From assembly GCA_015055785.1 (NCBI GenBank), contig SVHQ01000083.1, forward strand, positions 1 through 7,204: 7,204 bases of DNA. Reading direction: 5' to 3'. Position 1 is the stretch's first letter. Every line of letters begins with the position of its first letter. The notes beneath the pieces were generated by a model. The model was not told the DNA's origin. It was given only the letters and a program-made list of their open reading frames with translations, and ran no database searches. Shown here piece by piece: positions 1 to 6,374 of the stretch. Made by a program: the position numbers and the translations under genes. Origin of the DNA: Clostridiales bacterium (GTDB taxonomy: Bacteria; Bacillota_A; Clostridia; Christensenellales; Borkfalkiaceae).

Positions 1-282
1 CTTTCTTAGCAGCAGCTTTTTCTTTCTTCAAAGCTTTCTTCGTAGCTTTCTTGTCAGCTTTGATCGCTTTCTTTTCTGCTTTACGAGCCTTTTTAGCTGC
101 CTTCTTTTCAGCTTTCAAAACTTTCTTTTCAGCCTTGCGAGCTTTCTTTGCAGCAGCTTTTTCTTTCTTCAAAGCTTTCTTCGTAGCCTTCTTGTCGGCT
201 TTGATAGCCTTCTTTTCAGCTTTACGAGCCTTTTTAGCTGCCTTCTTTTCAGCTTTCAAAACTTTCTTTTCAGCCTTGCGAG
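1..282 (-). repeat. Two tandem 141-bp repeats encoding a 47-residue Lys/Ala unit
   Basis: Positions 1-141 and 142-282 align without gaps. They differ at six bases only: 8/149, 47/188, 56/197, 65/206, 68/209 and 77/218. All six fall on third codon positions of the minus-strand gene and are synonymous. The encoded 47-residue unit holds 21 Lys, 14 Ala, 2 Arg, 4 Glu and 1 Asp, a net charge of about +18. The array probably continues past position 1. Upstream, from 283 onward, the tail is related but no longer in exact register. Confidence 0.93.
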
Positions 283-1801
283 CTTTCTTAGCTGCTTTCT
301 TTTCTTTCTTAGCGGCAGCTTTTTCAGCCTTCAATTCTTTCTTGAGAGCTTTCTTTTCTGCTTTAGCTTCTTTCTTATCCTGCTTTTCTACTTGCTTTTC
401 AGCTTTTCTTTCCTGCTTAGCAGCTTTCTTTTCTGCTTTCTTTTCTGCTTTAAGAGCTTTCTTTTCTGCTTTAATTACAGCTTTTTCAGCTTTTTCTGCT
501 TCCTTTTCAGCTTTCTTTTCTTTCTTAGCGGCAGCTTTTTCAGCCTTACGATCTCTCTTGAGGGCTGCCTTTTCAGCTTTAATCGCTTTCTTTTCAGCCT
601 TCGCAGCTTTTGCTGCTCTATCGTCTTCTACCGTTCTGGGATGATTACGGAACAAAATTTCAACAACAAACATTACAAGCGAAACTACAGCGAGGAGAAT
701 TGCTGGAAGTACGCCCGTGGCTTCGAAATCAAATTTTGTGCCATATGTAAGATAATAGAACCCAGCAACTGCAACGAGCATTACCATGCAGAACACTCTG
801 AAATTCTTCATGCCAGCACCCTTAGCACCGTCACGATTAAATTCCGTCGTAGCTGTAGCATGCTTAATGAGAATCAACAAGCTGAGCATTGCTACAAGCT
901 GCAATACCACAGCAATAAACGTCATAATATCGTTTGAAGCAAGCGACGTCAAATTTTCAACAACTTTCTTACTTGCTACCAATTCGGCATATTTTTGGAG
1001 ATTATTTGCGCCGATGAAGAAATACATCATACCGATGACTGCAACGATTTGAAGAATGTTACGAACAAACGCTACGAATTGACCAACGGGCTTTTTCTTT
1101 TCATTAAGACCCATATACGTAGTGCCTTCATCGTTATCAAATTCTTCTACGTTGAAAAGACTAACGTTGCCGCCAAAACCACCAAGCAACAAGTGGAATA
1201 CCACTACCACTGCAAATGCAATAAGCATATTGGGAACGTTAGGAACAATGCCTACGTTTACAAGGTCTTTAATAGGCATTTTATCGCTAAGACAAGCGAT
1301 GAAGAAATTGAACGTGATTAAGCACGCAACAGACCCAGAGAAAATCTTACCCATCTTCTCCATCGCCGAAACGTTATCATTCAATGTTTCCAATTCTTCT
1401 CTATCGATTTCATTGCTATACAAATCGCCCAACTGACAGAACATTCTAATCAAGTTGATTACGATCGTTGCGAACATGATGGCATACAAAATAGCCATCA
1501 CGTGGTTCAAGCCAAGCACTTCAAGCGTGCCTGCTTTGAATCCATCTATAACACCCTTGAAATTAAGGACTTCGCCAGCAGCGTCTGTATACAAGAACGC
1601 TTTCCAAAAGCCCATAACACCAAGTTCAACAGAACTCCCCTTATACTGAGGCGCCAACAAAGGCAAGCCTGCGATTGCCGTAACCAAAATCGCAGCCAAA
1701 AGGTAGAAAAATCCCACCCAACGTGCTTTACCACGCGTCTTAAGATAGCGTTTTTTAACGCTACGAGCCGCCTTATTCAGTGCCACTTTCTGCATTTCCA
1801 T
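1..1801 (-). CDS. Polytopic membrane protein with long Lys/Ala-rich cytoplasmic tail (partial, C-terminus off the window)
   Basis: I do not recognise the family. The frame is open from an ATG at 1801 to the window edge (600 codons, no stop). The start is preceded by GGAGGT at 7-nt spacing. Residues 1-27 are basic. About eight hydrophobic helices follow, near residues 28-50, 101-122, 153-175, 190-212, 243-265, 292-314, 334-354 and 362-385. The positive-inside rule puts the N-terminus in the cytoplasm, and eight helices return the C-terminus there. From about residue 395 the protein becomes almost pure Lys, Ala and Glu with a few Arg, Asp, Leu, Ile, Val and Gln, for at least 205 residues. The tail resembles histone H1-like or HU-type Lys/Ala tails in composition only. 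Acidic residues thin out toward the C-terminus, so charge becomes more positive. A role in binding nucleic acid or another polyanion at the membrane is inference. A TolA-like helical spacer is an alternative, but the tail is far more basic than TolA. Confidence 0.85.
   Translation of the reverse strand, partial: MEMQKVALNKAARSVKKRYLKTRGKARWVGFFYLLAAILVTAIAGLPLLAPQYKGSSVELGVMGFWKAFLYTDAAGEVLNFKGVIDGFKAGTLEVLGLNHVMAILYAIMFATIVINLIRMFCQLGDLYSNEIDREELETLNDNVSAMEKMGKIFSGSVACLITFNFFIACLSDKMPIKDLVNVGIVPNVPNMLIAFAVVVVFHLLLGGFGGNVSLFNVEEFDNDEGTTYMGLNEKKKPVGQFVAFVRNILQIVAVIGMMYFFIGANNLQKYAELVASKKVVENLTSLASNDIMTFIAVVLQLVAMLSLLILIKHATATTEFNRDGAKGAGMKNFRVFCMVMLVAVAGFYYLTYGTKFDFEATGVLPAILLAVVSLVMFVVEILFRNHPRTVEDDRAAKAAKAEKKAIKAEKAALKRDRKAEKAAAKKEKKAEKEAEKAEKAVIKAEKKALKAEKKAEKKAAKQERKAEKQVEKQDKKEAKAEKKALKKELKAEKAAAKKEKKAAKKARKAEKKVLKAEKKAAKKARKAEKKAIKADKKATKKALKKEKAAAKKARKAEKKVLKAEKKAAKKARKAEKKAIKADKKATKKALKKEKAAAKK
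294..547 (-). repeat. 38-bp exact direct repeat pair within the Lys/Ala tail
   Basis: The 38 bases at 294-331 recur exactly at 510-547, 216 bp (72 codons) apart and in the same reading frame. This is longer than low-complexity coding alone would readily give. It suggests the older part of the tail also grew by internal duplication, in blocks different from the 47-residue unit. Confidence 0.8.
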
Positions 1802-1808
1802 TATAATA

Positions 1809-1814
1809 ACCTCC
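1809..1814 (-). promoter_or_regulatory. Ribosome binding site of the tail protein, partly inside a small hairpin
   Basis: GGAGGT lies 7 nt upstream of the ATG at 1801 and fixes that start over the in-frame ATG two codons later. The AGGTT part can pair with AACCT just upstream (1816-1820) around a 3-nt loop. Confidence 0.75.
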
Positions 1815-1858
1815 AAGGTTTTTTACCTACTTGACGTTTCCCCCTCTAACGCGCGCGT

Positions 1859-1887
1859 ACTATAATATTATATGTAACGCGTAACAA
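1859..1887 (-). promoter_or_regulatory. Candidate second promoter for the tail protein gene
   Basis: TTGTTA (1882-1887), a 17-bp spacer and TATAGT (1859-1864). This is a 4/6 and 5/6 match to the sigma-A consensus with ideal spacing. It would start a transcript about 50 nt upstream of the ATG. It overlaps a 12-bp AT palindrome at 1861-1872, so part of the match could be chance AT-richness. Confidence 0.4.
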
Positions 1888-2017
1888 TAAAGAAACGACG
1901 AAAAAAGTGCTTACTCTTTCCGATTTTTACATGATTTATGGATATTTTTTAGCGATTTTGCATCCTAAAACTGCATTTTGGGCATAAAAATAGCTTTTAT
2001 ACTCCTTATATAGAACT

Positions 2018-2046
2018 ATTATACCTCTTTTCAAGTGAATTGTCAA
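2018..2046 (-). promoter_or_regulatory. Consensus sigma-A promoter for the tail protein gene
   Basis: TTGACA at 2041-2046, exactly 17 bp, then TATAAT at 2018-2023: perfect consensus. The predicted start near 2011 gives a leader of about 210 nt before the ATG at 1801, unusually long compared with the other genes here. Confidence 0.85.
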
Positions 2047-2191
2047 CAGCATTTTCTCTATTTTCACACAATTTTATGAAAAAAATTATAAACGCACAAT
2101 AGACTTCTTTTAGCAAAAGCAATGCGGCGTATTATATTTTTTTTCGATTGATGTTATAGAAAAAACAAATTGAAATTTAAGAAAAAAACGA

Positions 2192-2731
2192 TCAATTCTT
2201 TTCGTAAGCTTCCTTATATGCATTGATGCACTTTTCAATAATTTCCATGGCTTCATCACGGTGGCAAATTGCCTTCACCGCCGTTTGCTTGTTATGTTCG
2301 AGGGATTTGTACACCTCGAAGAAGTGCATCATTTCCTCAAAGACGTGCTGGGGCAGTTCATGGATATCGTAATAATTGTTATACGTGGGATCTCCGAAAG
2401 GAATCGCGATAATTTTTTCGTCCAACGAACCGCCGTCGATCATGGTGATAACCCCGATGGGATAACACTGTACAAGCGTCATTGGATAAATTGTTTCCCC
2501 GCAAAGCACCAAAACGTCTAACGGGTCACCGTCGTCCGCCAGCGTCTTGGGGATAAAGCCGTAATTGGCAGGATATACCGTAGAGGTATATAACACTCTA
2601 TCCAGCTTCAACGCGCCAGTCTCCTTGTCCAACTCATACTTTGCTTTACAGCCTTTGGGGATTTCGATAAGTGCTTCAAATTTTTTCTTTGTGATACGTT
2701 CGCTTGAAATACTGTGCCAAATGTTATTCAT
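2192..2731 (-). CDS. ppa: Inorganic pyrophosphatase (soluble family I)
   Basis: Hydrolyses pyrophosphate to two phosphates in the cytoplasm, pulling nucleic-acid, protein and cofactor synthesis forward. At 179 residues it is close to the 176 of the E. coli enzyme. The family signature DGDPLDV is at residues 67-73 and supplies metal ligands D67, D69 and D72. By alignment with the known active site, E23, K31, E33, R45, Y53, Y57, D99, D104, K106, Y141 and K142 are all present. The start is ATG at 2731 behind AGAGGAA with about 10-nt spacing. It has its own promoter at 2775-2803 and reads alone, since the gene upstream is closed by a terminator and the gene downstream has its own promoter. Nothing suggests damage. 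Single-subunit hexameric type is expected from the family, not seen directly. Confidence 0.97.
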   Translation of the reverse strand: MNNIWHSISSERITKKKFEALIEIPKGCKAKYELDKETGALKLDRVLYTSTVYPANYGFIPKTLADDGDPLDVLVLCGETIYPMTLVQCYPIGVITMIDGGSLDEKIIAIPFGDPTYNNYYDIHELPQHVFEEMMHFFEVYKSLEHNKQTAVKAICHRDEAMEIIEKCINAYKEAYEKN

Positions 2732-2774
2732 AAACTTCTATTTCCTCTTAAAGTGTTTTAAAAAACTTTTGTCT

Positions 2775-2803
2775 ATTCTATCACATTTTTATGTAGAATG
2801 CAA
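2775..2803 (-). promoter_or_regulatory. Sigma-A promoter of the pyrophosphatase gene
   Basis: TTGCAT at 2798-2803, 17-bp spacer, TAGAAT at 2775-2780. Predicted start near 2768, giving a leader of under 40 nt. Confidence 0.7.
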
Positions 2804-2880
2804 GAGGGATAATACATTTTTTAATAGTTATTTTTGGCTTTTTTTGCGATTTATCCTCGCGCTTTTTTTGCAACCGATAT

Positions 2881-2905
2881 AAAAAACGCCCTTTCGGACG
2901 TTTTT
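2881..2905 (-). terminator. Intrinsic terminator closing the YwaF-like/lipoprotein operon
   Basis: On the minus strand CGTCC-GAAA-GGGCG pairs with one G-U wobble and a GNRA tetraloop, is extended by A-T pairs and is followed by six T. On the plus strand the same position would be a C-A mismatch, so the structure is oriented for minus-strand transcripts. It lies 21 bp past the lipoprotein stop codon. Confidence 0.85.
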
Positions 2906-2926
2906 AAGTATAGTTATTTCAGTGTA

Positions 2927-3352
2927 TTATTTATTTTTTATTAATTCTTTCATAGGTTTTAACATTTGACGATCAAAAGTTTCGTATGTCATATCTCCGT
3001 AGCACCCTGTTTGAAGCCAGCGCCATTCGCCAAATATACCGAAGAACAGCCAAAGCACAGGATTAAACTTTCGCTCCTTACTCGCCGCCTTAGCATCTTC
3101 CTCATTGAAATAACGATGAACATACATATTGTTGTCCTCGTTATCAGGATCGCGGATTTCAAAGCAACAGTACATACCGAGGTCGTGATAGTTTTCATCA
3201 TTCTCATGACCGTGATATAACACACTATATCCTGCATCCTTATACACCGCTATGATTTCCTCGCAAGAAATTTCCCTCGTCATAGGCTTATTACAAGCCC
3301 CAAAAGATAGCGTAAGCATACAAGCAAGCAAAAAAGCAAGCATCTTCTTCAT
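2927..3352 (-). CDS. Small uncharacterised lipoprotein
   Basis: Product of 141 residues with a signal peptide: two Lys, a hydrophobic stretch, then FGAC ending at Cys20 as a somewhat degenerate lipobox (Phe at -3). Lipid anchoring at the outer face of the membrane is therefore likely. The mature part carries four further Cys (30, 62, 63, 117), an acidic Asn/Asp/Glu-rich stretch (about 67-75) and an aromatic hydrophobic patch near 98-113 with three Trp and four Phe. I know no function for it. Similar small clostridial lipoproteins exist, as a recollection rather than a search result. An ATG three codons upstream (3361) is also in frame, but the ribosome site abuts it; at 3352 the spacing is 9 nt. 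It lies 49 bp after the YwaF-like gene with no usable promoter between them, so the two are probably co-transcribed. Confidence 0.82.
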   Translation of the reverse strand: MKKMLAFLLACMLTLSFGACNKPMTREISCEEIIAVYKDAGYSVLYHGHENDENYHDLGMYCCFEIRDPDNEDNNMYVHRYFNEEDAKAASKERKFNPVLWLFFGIFGEWRWLQTGCYGDMTYETFDRQMLKPMKELIKNK

Positions 3353-3361
3353 AATATTCAT

Positions 3362-3368
3362 TCCCTTT
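3362..3368 (-). promoter_or_regulatory. Ribosome binding site that decides the lipoprotein start
   Basis: AAAGGGA touches the ATG at 3361 with no spacer but is 9 nt from the ATG at 3352. This favours the shorter protein, whose signal peptide begins MKKML. Confidence 0.6.
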
Positions 3369-3401
3369 TATTTTGTCAATGTTTTCAAAGGTTTGATTTC
3401 C

Positions 3402-4259
3402 TTATCTCTGCTTTTTAATTTTAAAAAGTTTGAAAAAATTCACAAAGGTATTTTTTGTTTCCTTGAAATCAAAAATAAAACATATCAACAACGGCACGAG
3501 TATAAAATAAAAAATTACCCCCGGCACCATCCAGAAAAAAGGCCAATACTTTTCCTGCCCTGCATAAGGCCCAAACGGCACTGTTTTCATAAACGCAGGC
3601 GTCAGCCATGAAAAAAGCACTGCAACCGCATCCGTCGGCCCCCAAATCAACGAAGGATTTCTAAAATTGACGTTTAACATATTGTCGTTTCTTAACGGTA
3701 TGATTCCAAGTTCGCTTTGCAAGACTTGATTGCAAATGATAAAAAGCAACATCGCGCACATACAAATGGGCGTTTTCCAAATCCGCTTCACGTCCAACTT
3801 ATGCAGTTTGAGCAAAACGGTGAGCATTGGCACAATTATAATAATACCATGACATATATAAAATCTCCACACGTCTAAAGTCAGCACGCTTTTGTCGATT
3901 GCTTCGGTGGGATAAAGCACCGCCAAAAAACCGCTTATAATCCCCAAAAATACCATATAATCTTTCGCGACTTTACTTTTTGATATAAATATAAACGGAA
4001 AAAACAACACGCTCGTTCCGCAAACGTTAACAAACCATACTTCCCTCATGGCGAGTTCTGAATTTGTGCTATACGGCGGAAAAGTCAACTTTAAAAAATG
4101 GAGCGCAAGATTGAAAAATAACAATCCGCCAAGAACCCACTTTTTCGTTTTATCCGTCCTATTTCTCAATAAAAAATACAAACCAACGATTGCACCTGCC
4201 GTCAGCATTATAAAAAATGCATACCAAAAATTTAATAGTTTAACCATATCGTCCCCCAT
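3402..4259 (-). CDS. YwaF/TMEM164-like integral membrane protein (TIGR02206-type)
   Basis: Product of 285 residues with about seven membrane helices, near residues 10-31, 41-60, 74-93, 99-117, 131-150, 161-181 and 240-264, and a basic C-terminus. Helix layout, a conserved-looking Cys at the start of helix 3 (VNVCG, C80) and FYICHG at the start of helix 5 (H137) resemble the bacterial YwaF family and its relative TMEM164. TMEM164 was proposed to be an acyltransferase using a Cys/His pair; transferring that role here is inference. The usual His-rich text before the Cys in YwaF proteins is not evident. A loop of about 58 residues between the last two helices makes it longer than typical YwaF. 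The start is uncertain: ATG at 4259 has only AGGG one base away, whereas ATG at 4247 has GGGGGA four bases away. It heads an operon with the lipoprotein. Confidence 0.75.
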   Translation of the reverse strand: MGDDMVKLLNFWYAFFIMLTAGAIVGLYFLLRNRTDKTKKWVLGGLLFFNLALHFLKLTFPPYSTNSELAMREVWFVNVCGTSVLFFPFIFISKSKVAKDYMVFLGIISGFLAVLYPTEAIDKSVLTLDVWRFYICHGIIIIVPMLTVLLKLHKLDVKRIWKTPICMCAMLLFIICNQVLQSELGIIPLRNDNMLNVNFRNPSLIWGPTDAVAVLFSWLTPAFMKTVPFGPYAGQEKYWPFFWMVPGVIFYFILVPLLICFIFDFKETKNTFVNFFKLFKIKKQR

Positions 4260-4278
4260 ACCCTATTTAATAAACGCA

Positions 4279-4290
4279 ATTCATATGAAT
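4279..4290. promoter_or_regulatory. 12-bp perfect palindrome at the transcription start of the YwaF-like operon
   Basis: ATTCATATGAAT is fully self-complementary and lies just downstream of the predicted start (near 4293) of the promoter at 4300-4328. That is a normal place for a repressor operator. No regulator gene is visible in the window, so function is a guess. Confidence 0.35.
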
Positions 4291-4299
4291 ATATCGTAT

Positions 4300-4328
4300 A
4301 TTATACCACCTTTACATAGCATTGTCAA
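4300..4328 (-). promoter_or_regulatory. Consensus sigma-A promoter of the YwaF-like/lipoprotein operon
   Basis: TTGACA at 4323-4328, 17 bp, TATAAT at 4300-4305: perfect consensus and spacing. It starts 20 bp beyond the terminator of the peptidase gene, so the two transcription units are cleanly separated. Confidence 0.88.
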
Positions 4329-4347
4329 TAGACTCTTCAAAAACGCC

Positions 4348-4375
4348 AAAAGAACGCCCAAAAGGACGTTCTTTT
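4348..4375 (-). terminator. Intrinsic terminator of the M13 peptidase gene
   Basis: On the minus strand, a 12-bp stem (arms 4364-4375 and 4348-4359) encloses a TTTT loop, with one G-U wobble that would be a C-A mismatch on the other strand. T-rich sequence follows, including a later TTTTT run. It starts 19 bp after the peptidase stop codon. Confidence 0.85.
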
Positions 4376-4394
4376 TCAACAAATCATAAAGTCA

Positions 4395-6293
4395 TTACCA
4401 AATGATAATACGTTTTTCGGGCGCGATGTACATTTTATCCGTTTCCTGCACGTTGAATGCTTCATACCATTCCTTGAAGTTTCTGGGAGGGATATTCGCA
4501 CGCAAAACGCAAGGGCCGTGTACGTCAACCGCAAGGAGCATTTGTGCATATTCGGGTCTTGCTTTTTGACACCAAATTCTTGCCCAATTACAGAAATATT
4601 CTTCGTAAGACGCGCCGTCCGTTCTGGACATAATATCAAGCGTAACCGCCATACCGCCGTTATCCGCCATATTTTCGCTGACGATAAACGCACCGTTTAC
4701 CTTACCGCTGGGAAGCTCAATGCCGTCAAACTGCTCGATCATTTGCTGCACTTTTTCCTCAAATCTCTTGAAATCGTCAGCCGTCCACCAGTCGTTGATG
4801 TTGCCGTTTTCATCGCACTTCGCGCCGTTGCTGTCGAATGCGTGGGAAATTTCATGACCGATAACAGAACCGATACCGCCAAGGTTTTCGCTTCTCGTTT
4901 GTTTCAAGGAATAGAAAGGTGCTTGCAAAATTGCTGCAGGGAAAGTGATGTCGTTTACAAATGGATCGTAGCAAGCGTTTACCATATGCCCAGGCATTGC
5001 CCAATTTTCAGGTTCGGTGGGCTGATTGAGCTTGCTGTACAAATCAAGTTCTCTTATCGCTTTGAGGGAAAGAACAATATCAAAGAGCGAATCTTCTTCA
5101 TTGAAAACAAGTTGTTCATAAATTGCTCTTGCTTTGTCGGGATACCCCATCTTCACGCCCATTGTAGAGAGCTTAAGAATGGCTTTTGCTCTTGTTTCCT
5201 CGCCGAGAATTTCATTCGTTTTAATACGTTCTTTGTACGTATCAATAATTTGATATACGATTTCGGTAATATCTTTCTTTGCTTCTTCACCAAAGTATTT
5301 TTCGCCGTAATAAATACCAACGGGGTCGGAATACATACCCGAAGCAAGATTGTATGCAAATTTCTCAATTGCCTGCATTTTCGCAACACCCATGATCGCG
5401 CGGCTATACATACCGCCCATATCACGAAGTTCTTCCGACAGATAAGGACAAGCTTTCAAAAGCCCCGTTACGTAAGCCCAATGCTTGTAAAGCTCAAGGT
5501 TATCCGCGTTGAGGATTTTTGCAAAATCTTGGAAATATCTGGGTTCCGTAACAACGATGGTTTCGGGAACATAACCAAAAAGATCGTTGAGAATAACCTC
5601 GAAATCGAGCGTAGAAAGTATTTCAGAAACCTTGCTTTCTTCCATGGGATTATACATTTCTACGTACTTCGACCATTCCTCTCTCGTTTTTGCAAGCCCT
5701 GCAATAATTTCGTCAAACGCAAGCGCATCGTTTACGTACTTTTCCTGATCTTCAGGCGCAATATCCGTCTTGGTCATCACTGTTTTCGCAACGTTCGTCC
5801 AAATGGCGATAATCTGTGCTTTCTGCGCTGCCATTTCAGGCTTATAGTAGGACGCGTCGGGAAGAATAACGCTTGCGCCCTGAATGTAAACGAGGCGTTG
5901 TTTCGTGTTCTTCATATCCGTTTCCACACCGATATTGATAGGCGTGGGAATCCCTTTCAACGACAAAGTTTTGTAAAGACGGCTAAAATCTTCCAGCGAT
6001 TTCACTTCATCAAGAATTGCCAAATTTTTAAGAGCAGGCGCAATGCCGTCCTTTGCCTTTTTATCCGCGTCCTTAGCAATCGCGTACAAACTGCAAGCTC
6101 TGCGCATGTATTCGTTAGGATACGTTTTGCTTTCGGTCATCGTTGCAAACTCGTCCATCATGATTTTTTCAACGCCGTCAGCCAACTCCGTAAAACCGCC
6201 TGCAACGGGTTTATCATCGGGAATTACAAGTTCTTCTAAAGTTTTTTGGTTGACGTATGTATAAAGGTCATCTTGAATTCTAATATTTTCCAT
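4395..6293 (-). CDS. pepO: M13 family zinc metallopeptidase (PepO/neprilysin type), cytoplasmic
   Basis: A zinc endopeptidase expected to cut oligopeptides. At 632 residues it matches bacterial PepO. The catalytic core is complete: HEISH at 480-484 gives zinc ligands H480 and H484 and catalytic E481; ENMAD at 540-544 gives the third ligand E540 and D544; NACYDP at 439-444 corresponds to the substrate-backbone NAYY motif. DVHGP at 590-594 followed by R598 matches the neprilysin His/Arg pair with the same six-residue spacing. The protein ends in Trp, as the family does, but the Cys usually near the end is Ile. There is no signal peptide or membrane anchor, so it should be cytosolic, with a role in peptide recycling inferred. 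The start is fixed by AAGGAGA 7 nt upstream. It is transcribed alone, with a candidate promoter at 6346-6374 and a terminator at 4348-4375. Confidence 0.96.
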   Translation of the reverse strand: MENIRIQDDLYTYVNQKTLEELVIPDDKPVAGGFTELADGVEKIMMDEFATMTESKTYPNEYMRRACSLYAIAKDADKKAKDGIAPALKNLAILDEVKSLEDFSRLYKTLSLKGIPTPINIGVETDMKNTKQRLVYIQGASVILPDASYYKPEMAAQKAQIIAIWTNVAKTVMTKTDIAPEDQEKYVNDALAFDEIIAGLAKTREEWSKYVEMYNPMEESKVSEILSTLDFEVILNDLFGYVPETIVVTEPRYFQDFAKILNADNLELYKHWAYVTGLLKACPYLSEELRDMGGMYSRAIMGVAKMQAIEKFAYNLASGMYSDPVGIYYGEKYFGEEAKKDITEIVYQIIDTYKERIKTNEILGEETRAKAILKLSTMGVKMGYPDKARAIYEQLVFNEEDSLFDIVLSLKAIRELDLYSKLNQPTEPENWAMPGHMVNACYDPFVNDITFPAAILQAPFYSLKQTRSENLGGIGSVIGHEISHAFDSNGAKCDENGNINDWWTADDFKRFEEKVQQMIEQFDGIELPSGKVNGAFIVSENMADNGGMAVTLDIMSRTDGASYEEYFCNWARIWCQKARPEYAQMLLAVDVHGPCVLRANIPPRNFKEWYEAFNVQETDKMYIAPEKRIIIW

Positions 6294-6300
6294 CTTATCT

Positions 6301-6307
6301 TCTCCTT
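6301..6307 (-). promoter_or_regulatory. Ribosome binding site of the M13 peptidase
   Basis: AAGGAGA lies 7 nt before the ATG at 6293 and settles the start codon. Confidence 0.85.
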
Positions 6308-6345
6308 GTAGAATAAATTTAAGTTACTTTATTCTTATAAACAAA

Positions 6346-6374
6346 ATTGTAACACAATAAACACAGATAGTAAA
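6346..6374 (-). promoter_or_regulatory. Candidate sigma-A promoter of the M13 peptidase gene
   Basis: TTTACT at 6369-6374, 17 bp, TACAAT at 6346-6351 (4/6 and 5/6 matches). The predicted start near 6339 gives a leader of about 45 nt. A nearby TATAAG closer to the gene lacks a good -35 partner. Confidence 0.5.

Larger units (their letters stand above)
1802..2191. other. Intergenic region between the pyrophosphatase and the tail protein gene
   Basis: No gene is supported here. It holds the two promoters, the long leader and the ribosome site of the tail gene. Within the leader I see only minimal open frames on the minus strand (six codons or fewer), without well-placed ribosome sites. Positions 2047-2191 are T- and A-rich. 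I found no convincing hairpin terminator for the pyrophosphatase gene that ends at 2192, only runs of T after its stop codon. Confidence 0.6.

Noticed and set aside
51..644. Plus-strand frame of 197 codons rich in Phe, Ala and Ser
   Set aside because: It is simply the complement of the Lys/Ala/Glu codons of the tail (AAA/AAG read as TTT/CTT, GCT as AGC). No ribosome site or independent coding signal.
1831..1866. Plus-strand TTGACG followed by TATAAT
   Set aside because: The spacer is 24 bp, too long for a sigma-A promoter, and no plus-strand gene follows.
1930..2011. Tiny frames in the leader of the tail gene (six codons or fewer)
   Set aside because: The only AAGGAG in the leader is 16 nt from the first ATG, too far. 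Such frames are expected by chance.
2837..2871. Direct repeat GCTTTTTTTGC, two copies 24 bp apart
   Set aside because: Low-complexity T-rich intergenic sequence with no associated stem or gene on that strand.
3351..3379. TTGACA-17-TATTAT on the minus strand between the YwaF-like and lipoprotein genes
   Set aside because: The -10 element overlaps the lipoprotein start codon, so a transcript would begin inside the gene and lack the start and ribosome site. Probably chance.
4518..6239. Long open frame on the plus strand (573 codons) opposite the M13 peptidase
   Set aside because: It is the antisense shadow of a gene with complete catalytic motifs. It has no family resemblance and its length follows from the codon bias of the real gene.
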